Part shown: positions 55,183-64,000 of the stretch, in pieces
How the letters are laid out: each line of letters begins with the position of its first letter
Position numbering within the stretch: the stretch's first letter is position 1
Assembly: GCF_900104045.1 (NCBI RefSeq)
Contig: NZ_FNIN01000005.1
Span: 49,956-113,955, forward strand
Length of the DNA stretch: 64,000 bases
Origin: Desulfonauticus submarinus
GTDB lineage: Bacteria > Desulfobacterota > Desulfovibrionia > Desulfovibrionales > Desulfonatronovibrionaceae
Reading direction: 5' to 3'
Program-made: the position numbers and the translations under genes
Notes under the pieces: model-generated
Told to the model about the DNA's origin: nothing
The model's database searches: none
The model's input: the letters and a program-made list of their open reading frames with translations, nothing else

Positions 55183-57003
55183 ATGATTGAAGGAGTTTAC
55201 AAAATAGGTGTTTTGCAAGAAAAAAGAGATTTTTTGCAAGAATTTATTGAGGATCCAGGTAATAACATTAAACATGTATTTAAAATTGTTGTTGATATAA
55301 GCAATGAAACTAATCCTGAATATAAAGGCATTAAATATGAAGAATATGATTCTTCAAAAAAGTTAAAATATTTTTATAAAAGAGGTTCTGCCAATGGACC
55401 TGATAAGACTCCAACTTCCAAAATTACTCAAATAGAAAAAACTTTTAATAACAAAGTTAAGAAAGTTTTTAAAAAATATTTAAAAAGTAACAACAGGTTT
55501 TTAAGTGAAAAAGAAAAAAATGTTATTTCTAACCTTCAAAATTTAATAGAAAAGAATTGTGATAAGATTTTAGAAGATTTGAAAAATTTTTCATCTAAAA
55601 ATGGATTTTTAAAAAAACAAGATGAAATTAAAGATCCGTCGCTTATTACATTTGTTTTTTTTAAAAATGGAAATGTTAGTTATGTTGGAGAGTTAGATTT
55701 ATTTGTTAATGTATTTAAAAATAATGAAAATGAAGCATACAAGTCTTTTTACAATAAATCCAATATAGAAAGTAGAGCAAGTGAAAGATATTGTTATATA
55801 TGTGGACAGGTGGCTAGTGAGGTATGGGGTTTTGTAAATACTTATAATTTTTATACAGCAGATAAAGAAAATTACATTGCTGGAGGTTTTAATCGGGAGT
55901 ATATGTGGAAAAATTATCCTGTATGTTCAGAATGTGCAAAGGTTTTGGAAAGAGGGAAAAAGTATATCAATGAAAATCTTTCATATAAGTTTTGTGGTTT
56001 TAATTATTTGCTTATTCCTGAGCTTGTTATTGATAATAAAGGGTTATTAAAAGAAATTTTATTTAGGACCTTAAAAAAATACACAGACTTTTCTTTGGCT
56101 GAAAGTAAATCTGCATTAATAGAGAAAGTTGAGAAAAGGACATTAAGAGAGCTTGCTAAAGTAAGTAATCACGTTAATTTTAATTTTTTATTTTACGAAA
56201 AATCCAATTCTGCTTTTAAGATTTTGCTTTATTTGAGGGAAATAGCTCCTACAAGACTTAAGTTTTTAATTGAAGCAAAGGACAAAGTGGATAATTTTGA
56301 AAGAAAAATTGATATTTTTAAAGAAATAAAAAAGAAGGGTACTATAAACTTTAATTTTAGTTTTAATTTCATAAGAGAATTTTTCCCGAATTCTAAAAGG
56401 GATGGAAGATTTGATAATTATTTTCTTGCAATATTAAATAATATTTTTATTGGAAAAAATATTTCAATGGATTTTCTTGTTGGAAGGTTCATGGAAAAAA
56501 TCAGAACAGAATTTTTAAATGACAACTGGATCGAACCGTGGGTTTTAAAATCCTATAAGATATTTATTTATTTGGAACAAATTAATGTGTTAGATAGAAG
56601 GAGGCAGGAAATGAAAAATTATCAAAATAATTATGAGGATTTTTTTCAAGAAAATCCTTTGTTTGATGATGAGGTAAAAAAGGCTTTATTTTTGGAAGGC
56701 GTTTTGGCACAGAAGTTGTTAAATATACAATATCAAGAAAGACAAGCTACACCTTTTAGAAGCAGACTTAATGGATTAAAAATTGATGAAAAGGTGGCAA
56801 AAAGATTATTGCCAGAAATAATTAATAAATTAGAAGAGTATAACAAAAATTATTATAGAGAACTTGAAGAAACTATTGGAGAATATCTAATAAAATCTGA
56901 TTTTAAAAAATACTCTATTGATGAGATGAGTTATTATTTTACTCTTGGTATGATATTGGCCAAATATTTTAGTTTTGATAAAGAAGAAAATAAGGAACAA
57001 TAG
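55183..57003 (+). CDS. cas8b: Type I-B Cas8b (Csh1/TM1802 family)
   Basis: 606 aa from the ATG at 55183, 7 nt after GGAAGGAG; the ATG at 55165 would include that RBS. A zinc finger (RYCYICGQVASEVWGF ... YPVCSECAKVLERGKKYI, near residues 205-265) and the sequence FYTADKENYIAGGFNREYMWKNYPVCSECA are typical of TM1802-type Cas8b. Large subunit of Cascade I-B, expected to recognise the PAM and recruit Cas3. 14 nt before cas7. Confidence 0.88.
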   Translation: MIEGVYKIGVLQEKRDFLQEFIEDPGNNIKHVFKIVVDISNETNPEYKGIKYEEYDSSKKLKYFYKRGSANGPDKTPTSKITQIEKTFNNKVKKVFKKYLKSNNRFLSEKEKNVISNLQNLIEKNCDKILEDLKNFSSKNGFLKKQDEIKDPSLITFVFFKNGNVSYVGELDLFVNVFKNNENEAYKSFYNKSNIESRASERYCYICGQVASEVWGFVNTYNFYTADKENYIAGGFNREYMWKNYPVCSECAKVLERGKKYINENLSYKFCGFNYLLIPELVIDNKGLLKEILFRTLKKYTDFSLAESKSALIEKVEKRTLRELAKVSNHVNFNFLFYEKSNSAFKILLYLREIAPTRLKFLIEAKDKVDNFERKIDIFKEIKKKGTINFNFSFNFIREFFPNSKRDGRFDNYFLAILNNIFIGKNISMDFLVGRFMEKIRTEFLNDNWIEPWVLKSYKIFIYLEQINVLDRRRQEMKNYQNNYEDFFQENPLFDDEVKKALFLEGVLAQKLLNIQYQERQATPFRSRLNGLKIDEKVAKRLLPEIINKLEEYNKNYYRELEETIGEYLIKSDFKKYSIDEMSYYFTLGMILAKYFSFDKEENKEQ

Positions 57004-57017
57004 TAAGGAGGAAAATT

Positions 57018-58031
57018 ATGTGTATTGAAAAAAGAAGTGAAATTTTATTTTGCTATGATGTAACCGACGCAAATCCCAATGGTGATCCTTTGGATGAAAA
57101 TAAACCAAGAATTGATGAAGAAACAAAAATTAATATTGTCACAGATGTAAGATTAAAAAGAACAGTTAGAGATTATCTTTATGAATATAAGGGATACAAT
57201 GGACAAAATGGTAAGGATATTTTTGTAAGGGAAATTATATATGATAAGGAAGGCCATATTCAAGATGCTAAGTTAAGAATTGAAGATTTTATGTTAGATG
57301 AAAAAGGGGAAAAAATTTCGAAATCTGATTTAAAAAAATATTTCAATAAAGATAAATTAGGTGATGGAGAATATTTGCAAAAGATGATTGAGATTATAAC
57401 TCCAAATCTATTAAAAAATTGTATAGATGTAAGACTTTTTGGTGCCACTATACCAGTTGAATATAAAAATAGCAATACAGGAAAGGGTTCAATAACTTTT
57501 ACAGGACCTGTTCAATTTAAAATGGGACGCTCCCTCCATAAAGTTGAATTAAAACACATAAAAGGAACAGGGGCCTTTGCTTCTAAAGCAGGAGCAAGTC
57601 AAGCAACATTTAGAGAGGAATATGTGTTGCCTTATTCTTTTATTTGTTTTCATGGAATAATAAACGAAGTTGCAGCTAAACATACTAATTTAACAGAAGA
57701 AGATGTAAAAGAATTATTGGAAGCTATGTGGAACGGAACCAAGAATCTTATTAGTCGCTCCAAATTTGGTCAAATGCCGAGGTTTTTATTAAAAGTTACA
57801 TATAAAGAATCAGGTTTTTTCATTGGAGATTTAGATAAAAAGATAAAGCTTACTGGATATGAGAATGATTTTAGTATAAGAAGCATAAAGGACTTTAAAT
57901 TGGATATTGAAGAATTGAAAAAGTCATTTGCACTCAATAAAGATAAAATAGATAGTATAGAATATAAAATAGATGAAAATTTGTCAGTTGTTGGTGATAT
58001 TCCTAATGATTGGGAGATATTAGAAGTTTAA
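57018..58031 (+). CDS. cas7: Type I-B Cas7 (Csh2 family)
   Basis: 337 aa with RBS AAGGAGG. ILFCYDVTDANPNGDPLDENKPRIDEET is the highly conserved Csh2/Cst2 N-terminus, followed by VTDVRLKRTVRDYL, DVRLFGATIPVE, SITFTGPVQFKMGRSLHKVE and FKHGII-like FICFHGIINEVAAKHTNL. Forms the crRNA-wrapping backbone of Cascade. Confidence 0.94.
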   Translation: MCIEKRSEILFCYDVTDANPNGDPLDENKPRIDEETKINIVTDVRLKRTVRDYLYEYKGYNGQNGKDIFVREIIYDKEGHIQDAKLRIEDFMLDEKGEKISKSDLKKYFNKDKLGDGEYLQKMIEIITPNLLKNCIDVRLFGATIPVEYKNSNTGKGSITFTGPVQFKMGRSLHKVELKHIKGTGAFASKAGASQATFREEYVLPYSFICFHGIINEVAAKHTNLTEEDVKELLEAMWNGTKNLISRSKFGQMPRFLLKVTYKESGFFIGDLDKKIKLTGYENDFSIRSIKDFKLDIEELKKSFALNKDKIDSIEYKIDENLSVVGDIPNDWEILEV

Positions 58032-58051
58032 AATATAAAAGAGGATTAGAT

Positions 58052-58780
58052 ATGAAAATAGTTGTTTTTGATATATGGGGAGATTTAGGGCACTTTCGAG
58101 TGCCCTATACCACAAGTTCTCCTTTAACCTTTCCTATTCCTCCTAAAACTGCACTTTATGGAATTGTTGGTGCTGTATTAGGATATGACAAAAAAAATTA
58201 TTTAGAAAAGTTTCAAAATAGGAAATGGAAATTTGCTATAGGAATAAAAAATAAAATATCTACAATAAGAATAGCTGAAAATGTTATTAATACAAAAGTT
58301 GTTAAAATGTTTGCCCGTATGCCAAGGGGAAAATCGTGTAGAACTCAAATTAATTTTGAATTTTTAAAAAATCCATATTTTAGAATATATGTTACATCTT
58401 TAGATAACAATGAGTTGAATAAATTAAAAATTTTATTAAAAGAGCATAAAACACAATATACTATATCCCTTGGAATTTCTGAATGTTTGGCGAATTTTAG
58501 GTTTGTTGGTTCCTTTGAAGCAGAAAAAAAACAACTGGATGAATTTATTGAGATCAACTCTATTATTCCTTTAAAATATTTAAAAAATTCCTATCAAATA
58601 AATTTTTTAAAAGAAAACAGAAAGTATTTAAGAATACATATGCCAATGGAAATGAAATCAAATAGGGAATTAATAGAAAGCGAGGATTTTATTTTAGAAG
58701 CATATGGAAAAACTATAAATGTCAAACTTGAAAGTTATTTAAGAATAGAAGAATTAAATGAAAATATTGTAATATTTTAA
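58052..58780 (+). CDS. cas5: Type I-B Cas5
   Basis: 242 aa from the ATG at 58052; the longer frame to 58010 would overlap cas7. KIVVFDIWGDLGHFRVPYTTSSPLTFPIPPKTALYGIVGAVLG is the Cas5h N-terminus (FDxxGxxxHFR, pIPPkTal). MFARMPRGKSCRTQINFEFL and YTISLGISECLANFRFVG follow. It caps the crRNA 5' handle (ATTGAAAC) in Cascade. Confidence 0.93.
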   Translation: MKIVVFDIWGDLGHFRVPYTTSSPLTFPIPPKTALYGIVGAVLGYDKKNYLEKFQNRKWKFAIGIKNKISTIRIAENVINTKVVKMFARMPRGKSCRTQINFEFLKNPYFRIYVTSLDNNELNKLKILLKEHKTQYTISLGISECLANFRFVGSFEAEKKQLDEFIEINSIIPLKYLKNSYQINFLKENRKYLRIHMPMEMKSNRELIESEDFILEAYGKTINVKLESYLRIEELNENIVIF

Positions 58781-58785
58781 TTGCT

Positions 58786-61095
58786 ATGAATTGTTTATCT
58801 CATCCGAACAAAAATCTTATAACACATCTTAGTAATGTTAAAAAAATAGGACTTACTCTTTTTGGTAATAAAGATAAAGTGGTTTTCGGATTGCCTGATA
58901 ACTTGGAGAAGGTTCTTGAAATAGCACTTTTTTATCATGATTTTGGAAAATCTACAAAATTTTTTCAAGATTATCTCAACGCCTCTATAATCAATGAAAA
59001 ATATGAAGGAAACTCAGAGTTAACTCAACATGCTTTAATATCTGCCTGCCTTGCTGCATATAAAATAAGTAACACATTAGAAAAAATAGACAATTCCTTA
59101 CTTTTTAGTTTGCTTGTTTTCCTCGCTATAAGAAAACATCATGGAAATTTTGAAAATCTTGATGAAATGTTGGTTATAAGTGAGACTAAGTGGCGATCTC
59201 TTGAAGAACAATGGAATAATGTTCTCGAAGAATTTAAAAAAGAAATTGATAATATTCCATTTGAAGATCTTAAGGATTTTATTGAAGATTTGTTGTGGGA
59301 TAAAGATTCAGAAATTGGAAAACTAGATAATTATTTCTTACTTAACTTTTTATTTTCAATTTTAATTTACTCCGACAAAACCGAGGTTGTACTTGGTCCG
59401 AAGATTGATACTGTAAAATTCCCAGACAAGATTTTCAACTCTGTTAATAATTATAAAAATCAAATATTCAAAAACTCCGAAAAAACAGAATTAAACAGAT
59501 TAAGAGAAGATGCTTACAATATATCATTAGTAAATTTGTTAAAGCAACATAAAAATGGAAATATATTTTCTTTAAATTTACCAACGGGTGCAGGTAAAAC
59601 ATTAACAGTTTTAAATCTTGCATTTAATTTATTGAAGAACGATAAAAGTTTACAAAGGATTATATATGCATTGCCATTTACCTCTATTGTAGATCAAACA
59701 GAAAAAGTGCTTAAAGATATATTCAATAAAAACGGATTAAATTCAGATGATTATTTAATTGTCCATCATCATCTTGCAGAGGCAAAAATAAAACTTGATG
59801 AGAATTATATTGAAGGAGATAAAGCTGAATTTTTGATAGAAAATTGGGATAAACCTTTTGTTTTAACAACCTTTTGGCAACTTTTTAACTCAATAATCAC
59901 AAATAAAAATTCTCAATTAAGAAAATTTCATAATCTCGCAAATTCAATAATTATACTGGATGAAGTTCAAACAATACCTTACAAATACTGGATTCTTACA
60001 AATGAAGTTTTTAAAAAAATGTGTGAAATATTTAATATTAAAATAATTTTTCTCACTGCAACAATGCCGTTAATTTTTAGTGAAGAAAAAAACGAGATAA
60101 TTCCTTTAATCCCTAAAGATAAAAGAAGTGAATATTTTTCAAAATTTTCAAGATATAGAATTGAAATTGTAAATCATTTAAATGAAATAAATATCGATGA
60201 ACTATTTGAAATAGCTAAAAAAGATATTAAAAAGAATATAAATAAGAGTTTTCTTTTTGTATTTAACACTATTAATACAAGCATTGAATTTTATAACAAA
60301 ATAAAATCTGAATTTTCAGATAAAAAATTAATTTATCTTTCAAGTAATATATTGCCAATAGAAAGACAAAAAAGAATTGCTAAAATAAAAAATAATTCAA
60401 AAGATAAAATTATTGTTTCAACCCAGGTAATTGAAGCAGGTGTTGATATTGATTTGGATATTGTTTATCGTGATTTTGCACCTCTTGATTCAATTATACA
60501 GAGTTCAGGAAGATGTAATAGAAATAGTAAAAAAGAAATAGGTGTTGTTAAAGTCTTTAAATTAAGGAATTGCCGAGGAAAATATGACTACAGCTACATT
60601 TATAGTGGTTTGTCTGTCAATGCAACGGATTTAGTATTTAAAAACAAAGATAAAGTAGATGAGAGTAAGGTATTAGAACTCATAAATGAATATTACTGTA
60701 AAATAAAAGAAAATAGCTCAACCAATTTTAGTAATGAAATATTAATTGCAATGAAAAATCTGAATTACGAAGAGGTTAGCAATAAATTCAAACTAATTGA
60801 TGAAATTCCTTCTTTTTCAATGTTTTTTGAAATTGATGAGAGAGCTAAAAAGCTTTTAAAAATATTTAAAGAAATTATGAATATTAATGATAGATATGAG
60901 AGAAAAAGTGAGTTTTTAAAAATAAAATCCGATTTTTATCGTTATGTATTGTCTGTAAAATTATCTGAAAAAACAAAAAGTTATCATTCTTCTTTTGATG
61001 CTATAGGTGAGTTAAGAATTGTTTCTAAAGATTTGTGTGAAAGCGTTTATGATGTAGATACTGGATTGAAATATGAGTGGAGTGTTTTTTTATGA
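58786..61095 (+). CDS. cas3: Type I-B Cas3 helicase-nuclease
   Basis: 769 aa. N-terminal HD nuclease: LFYHDFGKSTKFFQDYL near residue 50 and IRKHHGNFENL near 110. Superfamily 2 helicase: SLNLPTGAGKTLTVLNLAF (Walker A), IILDEVQTIP (DExx box), IFLTATMPLIF, VSTQVIEAGVDIDLDIVYRD and SIIQSSGRCNRNSKKE (motif VI). A complete fused Cas3''-Cas3' that degrades DNA recognised by Cascade. 5 nt after cas5; no canonical Shine-Dalgarno. Overlaps cas4 by 4 nt. Confidence 0.95.
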   Translation: MNCLSHPNKNLITHLSNVKKIGLTLFGNKDKVVFGLPDNLEKVLEIALFYHDFGKSTKFFQDYLNASIINEKYEGNSELTQHALISACLAAYKISNTLEKIDNSLLFSLLVFLAIRKHHGNFENLDEMLVISETKWRSLEEQWNNVLEEFKKEIDNIPFEDLKDFIEDLLWDKDSEIGKLDNYFLLNFLFSILIYSDKTEVVLGPKIDTVKFPDKIFNSVNNYKNQIFKNSEKTELNRLREDAYNISLVNLLKQHKNGNIFSLNLPTGAGKTLTVLNLAFNLLKNDKSLQRIIYALPFTSIVDQTEKVLKDIFNKNGLNSDDYLIVHHHLAEAKIKLDENYIEGDKAEFLIENWDKPFVLTTFWQLFNSIITNKNSQLRKFHNLANSIIILDEVQTIPYKYWILTNEVFKKMCEIFNIKIIFLTATMPLIFSEEKNEIIPLIPKDKRSEYFSKFSRYRIEIVNHLNEINIDELFEIAKKDIKKNINKSFLFVFNTINTSIEFYNKIKSEFSDKKLIYLSSNILPIERQKRIAKIKNNSKDKIIVSTQVIEAGVDIDLDIVYRDFAPLDSIIQSSGRCNRNSKKEIGVVKVFKLRNCRGKYDYSYIYSGLSVNATDLVFKNKDKVDESKVLELINEYYCKIKENSSTNFSNEILIAMKNLNYEEVSNKFKLIDEIPSFSMFFEIDERAKKLLKIFKEIMNINDRYERKSEFLKIKSDFYRYVLSVKLSEKTKSYHSSFDAIGELRIVSKDLCESVYDVDTGLKYEWSVFL

Positions 61096-61598
61096 GATAT
61101 TTTCCTCCCTCAATCTTTAATGCCTACAATATATGTAAGCGTCAAGCCTGGCTTATGGCAAGACATCTTAATGCAGATCAATATAATGATTTTTTAGCAA
61201 TAGGTCGTTTGATAGATGAGACAACTTACAAACGAGAGAAAAAAAAGATTTATCTTGCAGACTTAGAAGCAATGCTTGATATGGTAAGTAAAAAAGATGG
61301 TATTTATTATATTGCAGAGATAAAAAAATCATCTAAAACACTTGAAAGTGGTATATTGCAATTAAAGTATTACCTTTATTTGCTTAAATTGAAAAAAGGA
61401 ATTGTAGCAAAGGGTCTAATAAAAATTCCAAAGGAAAGGATAAGTCGTGAAGTAATTTTAACAGAAGAGGATGAGGAAAAAATATATAATGTTCTTTTGG
61501 AAATGAATAAGGTTTTAAATTTTGAAAGGCCTCCAAAATTTGATAAAATTTTGAAAATTTGTTTTAAATGTGCTCATCTTGAATTTTGCTGGAGTTGA
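61092..61598 (+). CDS. cas4: Cas4 exonuclease
   Basis: 168 aa from the ATG at 61092 overlapping the cas3 stop (ATGA), with GTGGAG upstream. Cys ligands of the [4Fe-4S] cluster: YNICKRQAWLM at the N-terminus and CFKCAHLEFC at the C-terminus. RecB-like nuclease residues in LEAMLDMV and YYIAEIKKSSKTLE (D-ExK), with LKYYLYLLKL (QxxxY-like) after. It trims prespacers and sets PAM and orientation with Cas1-Cas2. Confidence 0.93.
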   Translation: MRYFPPSIFNAYNICKRQAWLMARHLNADQYNDFLAIGRLIDETTYKREKKKIYLADLEAMLDMVSKKDGIYYIAEIKKSSKTLESGILQLKYYLYLLKLKKGIVAKGLIKIPKERISREVILTEEDEEKIYNVLLEMNKVLNFERPPKFDKILKICFKCAHLEFCWS

Positions 61599-61736
61599 TT
61601 AAAAGAGTAAAAAATTCCAATTATAAGATGGGGTATGAAATAAAAGAATAAATTAGAGTCCTTAATCAAAATTGGAGTTTTGTTGGAGTTAATTTGTAAA
61701 ACCAATTAGAAGTATATCTTGTTCTGTCAGTGAGCT

Positions 61737-62729
61737 ATGAAAAAAAGACTTTATATTTTAAGTAATGGTGAATTAAAAAGAAAACAAAATACTCTTTATT
61801 TTGAAACAGACGAAGGGAAAAAATTTATTCCTGTGGAAGGTGTAAGCGATCTATTTATTTTTGGAGAAGTAACGCTTAATAAAAAATTTCTTGATTTTTT
61901 AACAAAAACAAAAATTCTTATCCATTTTTTTAATTATTATGGATATTACATTGGAACTTATTATCCCAGAGAATATTATAATAGTGGGCTTATGATTTTA
62001 AAGCAAGCAGAATATTATTTAGATTTTGAGAAAAGAATGAATCTAGCTAAAAAATTTGTTCAAGGGGCTGTTTCTAATTTAACTAAAGTCTTAACTTATT
62101 ATAATTTAAGAGGAATTGATCTTAATGAATATTTGAATATCATTAATAATCTTGTTTGTAAGATAGATGAATGTCAATATACTGAAGAATTAATGGCAAT
62201 AGAAGGCAATATAAGAGAACAGTACTATAAAACATTTGACAATATTATAAATTCTTCAGATTTTTCTTTTGAAACAAGAAGCAAAAGACCACCTACAAAT
62301 AAATTAAATGCGCTTATAAGTTTTGGAAACACTTTGCTTTATGTTGAAGTACTTTCAGAAATATATAGGACTCATTTAGATCCTAGAATTGGATATTTGC
62401 ATACTACAAATAATCGTAGGTTTACATTAAATTTAGATGTGGCAGAGATATTTAAACCAATAATAGTAGATAGAGTGATATTTAGTCTTTTAAATAAGAA
62501 AATTATTAAAAAATCTCACTTTAAAGAAGATCTTGGGGGAATATATTTAAAAGATAATGGAAGAAAAAAATTTTTAGAGAAATGGGAAGAGCGTTTAACG
62601 TCTACAATAAAGCATAGAGGATTAAAGAGAAATGTATCGTATAGACGTCTTATAAGATTAGAACTATACAAATTAGAAAAACATTTTCTTGGGGATGAGG
62701 AGTATAAACCTTTTGTAGCCAGATGGTAA
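61737..62729 (+). CDS. cas1: Cas1 integrase
   Basis: 330 aa. RLYILSNGELKRKQNTLYF at the N-terminus; AIEGNIREQYYKTFDNI with the metal-binding Glu, LNALISFGNTLLYVEVLSEIYRTHLDPRIGYLHTTNNRRFTLNLDVAEIFKP carrying the His and Asp/Glu ligands, and VDRVIFSL. Complete type I-B Cas1. The 138 nt upstream (61599-61736) hold no recognisable signal. Confidence 0.96.
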   Translation: MKKRLYILSNGELKRKQNTLYFETDEGKKFIPVEGVSDLFIFGEVTLNKKFLDFLTKTKILIHFFNYYGYYIGTYYPREYYNSGLMILKQAEYYLDFEKRMNLAKKFVQGAVSNLTKVLTYYNLRGIDLNEYLNIINNLVCKIDECQYTEELMAIEGNIREQYYKTFDNIINSSDFSFETRSKRPPTNKLNALISFGNTLLYVEVLSEIYRTHLDPRIGYLHTTNNRRFTLNLDVAEIFKPIIVDRVIFSLLNKKIIKKSHFKEDLGGIYLKDNGRKKFLEKWEERLTSTIKHRGLKRNVSYRRLIRLELYKLEKHFLGDEEYKPFVARW

Positions 62730-62763
62730 TAATATAAATTTGGTAGGATTTGGAGAATTTTCA

Positions 62764-63027
62764 ATGTATGTAATTATGGTTTATGACATAGAAGTAAATA
62801 GAGTTGGAAAAGTGTTAAAAATAGGAAGGAAATATTTAACATGGGTACAAAATTCAGTCTTGGAAGGGGAATTAACGAACTCACAATTTCAAAGCCTTTT
62901 GATAGAGTTAAAAGATATATTAGATGAAGAAAAGGACTCTGTTGTATTTTATCTTTTTAGGACGAAGGCTTACTTTAAGCGTCAAGTAGTAGGTATAGAT
63001 AAAAATGAACCTTCTCAGTTTTTATAG
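62764..63027 (+). CDS. cas2: Cas2
   Basis: 87 aa from the ATG at 62764, TTTGGAGA upstream; the frame extends to 62740 without support. YVIMVYDIEVNRVGKVLKIGRKYLTWVQNSVLEGELT is the ferredoxin-like Cas2 start with the conserved Asp after the first strand. Structural partner of Cas1 in spacer integration. Last protein gene before the array. Confidence 0.95.
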   Translation: MYVIMVYDIEVNRVGKVLKIGRKYLTWVQNSVLEGELTNSQFQSLLIELKDILDEEKDSVVFYLFRTKAYFKRQVVGIDKNEPSQFL

Positions 63028-63238
63028 CAGACAACTTATTAGATGCTTAAGGTATATAGTATTTGTTTTAAAGTCGTCGATATTGAGTAATGTAAAAAAG
63101 ATAGGGGTACGACGACATTATATTTAAGGTATAACATATTGTATTTTTTATAGATTTTTTTTATTTTTTTTAAAAGTTGGTTCTGTTTGTTGACAAGTGA
63201 GGAGGGGTATGATTATTTTATTTTAATTATTTTTATGG
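63028..63238 (+). promoter_or_regulatory. CRISPR leader
   Basis: 211 nt of AT-rich, gene-free sequence between cas2 and the first repeat. It contains an exact inverted repeat GTCGTCG (63073-63079) / CGACGAC (63110-63116), a long T/A-rich stretch (63130-63175), and TTGACA at 63190-63195 followed by TATGAT and AT-rich sequence, a likely pre-crRNA promoter about 45 nt from the array. Confidence 0.7.
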
Positions 63239-64000
63239 CTTCTCAGAGTAACTACAAGGAATTGAGACTAATTCTTATGAGTTGATAAACTATCTTTTAA
63301 TAAACTTCTCAGAGTAACTACAAGGAATTGAAACTATTCTCTAATAATAGGAACTAATTTTCCAAATACTCTTCTCAGAGTAACTACAAGGAATTGAAAC
63401 CCAGCCCTAGCTGTTCCTTCAAACAATGCTTGCATTCTTCTCAGAGTAACTACAAGGAATTGAAACCAAATAAGGCTAATTATTTTAATAATTTAATTTA
63501 GAACTTCTCAGAGTAACTACAAGGAATTGAAACTCCATCGTTTCATGATAGTCTGCACTTTTCTCCTTCCTTCTCAGAGTAACTACAAGGAATTGAAACC
63601 CTTTTGGGTCTACAAGAATAGGATTACCATTACCACTTCTCAGAGTAACTACAAGGAATTGAAACCAATTTCCTTATCTTCTCCACTACAATTTCTATCT
63701 ACTTCTCAGAGTAACTACAAGGAATTGAAACTTTTGTATTGTTTAGATATGGAAGATTTGTAGATAGCTTCTCAGAGTAACTACAAGGAATTGAAACACA
63801 GAAGAGCAACAAAAGAAGTTAGCAAGTCAACAACTTCTCAGAGTAACTACAAGGAATTGAAACTAAGTAGTAGGATATGTAACTGTATCAGAAAATAAAA
63901 CTTCTCAGAGTAACTACAAGGAATTGAAACCAAATAAGGCTAATTATTTTAATAATTTAATTTAGACTTCTCAGAGTAACTACAAGGAATTGAAACTATA
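63239..64000 (+). CRISPR. CRISPR array, 12 repeats of 30 nt and 11 complete spacers, continuing past the window
   Basis: Repeats start CTTCTCAGAG and end AATTGAAAC (30 nt) at 63239, 63305, 63371, 63437, 63504, 63570, 63636, 63702, 63768, 63834, 63901 and 63967; spacers are 36-37 nt. The ATTGAAAC end is the usual 8-nt crRNA handle of type I-B/III, giving plus-strand transcription away from cas2. All repeats are identical except the first, which ends ATTGAGAC. Spacer 4 (63467-63503) and spacer 11 (63931-63966) are the same sequence, differing by one extra A. Four bases of spacer 12 are visible. Confidence 0.98.

Noticed and set aside
63527..63763. 78-codon open frame inside the CRISPR array
   Set aside because: It is made of repeat translations (a recurring SQSNYKELK motif) and spacers; not a gene.

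Overview
The window is AT-rich DNA from a bacterium that is most likely a sulfate-reducing deltaproteobacterium (Desulfobacterota). I suspect a low-GC member of Desulfovibrionales such as the Desulfohalobiaceae, but that is only an inference from gene content: a complete qrcABCD quinone reductase operon, a TAT ferredoxin/NrfD/multiheme cytochrome c operon, an HdrA-MvhD fusion like QmoB, an MSHA-like pilin cluster, and Desulfovibrio-style threonine and lipid A genes.

Layout. 1-3.4 kb: type IV (MSHA-like) pilin operon on the minus strand, behind a clear sigma-54 promoter with a tandem palindrome about 150 bp upstream. 3.7-8.1 kb: an SAH/MTA deaminase, a corrinoid adenosyltransferase, AmrS and an M23 peptidase. 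8.5-12.7 kb: a membrane redox complex (TAT 4x[4Fe-4S] protein, NrfD-like subunit, large multiheme cytochrome c). The cytochrome reading frame is interrupted by one in-frame TGA, at the place where octaheme tetrathionate-reductase-type cytochromes have a conserved Cys. A perfect hairpin with a GG-containing loop lies 13 nt after the TGA, so I read it as a selenocysteine codon and annotate one 13-heme selenoprotein. 12.8-19.3 kb: hybrid histidine kinase with a partner periplasmic binding protein, then heptose/lipid A envelope genes. 19.4-24.3 kb: aminotransferase, homoserine dehydrogenase, ApgM-like protein, thioesterase and amidohydrolase behind a near-perfect promoter. 24.4-30.1 kb: two tRNA-Ser genes and a full biotin cluster (bioADB and bioF-esterase-bioC converging). 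30.1-33.7 kb: rfbC, an AAA/PD-(D/E)XK gene and manC. 33.9-38.5 kb: qrcABCD. 38.6-45.6 kb: a TrmO-aldolase fusion, a PsiE-like protein, a glycosyltransferase, a PAPS-reductase-like protein, an M29 aminopeptidase and HdrA-MvhD.

45.8-64 kb is a composite CRISPR-Cas locus: cas6, a type III module whose Cas10 is Csx11-like with a lost GGDD cyclase motif (type III-C-like), a frameshifted rhuM remnant, then a complete type I-B set (cas8b-cas7-cas5-cas3-cas4-cas1-cas2) and an array of 30-nt repeats running off the right edge. The array contains one duplicated spacer, and only its leader-proximal repeat deviates from consensus.

The strongest candidates for something new are the UGA-containing 13-heme cytochrome complex and the cyclase-dead type III-C module coupled to I-B.
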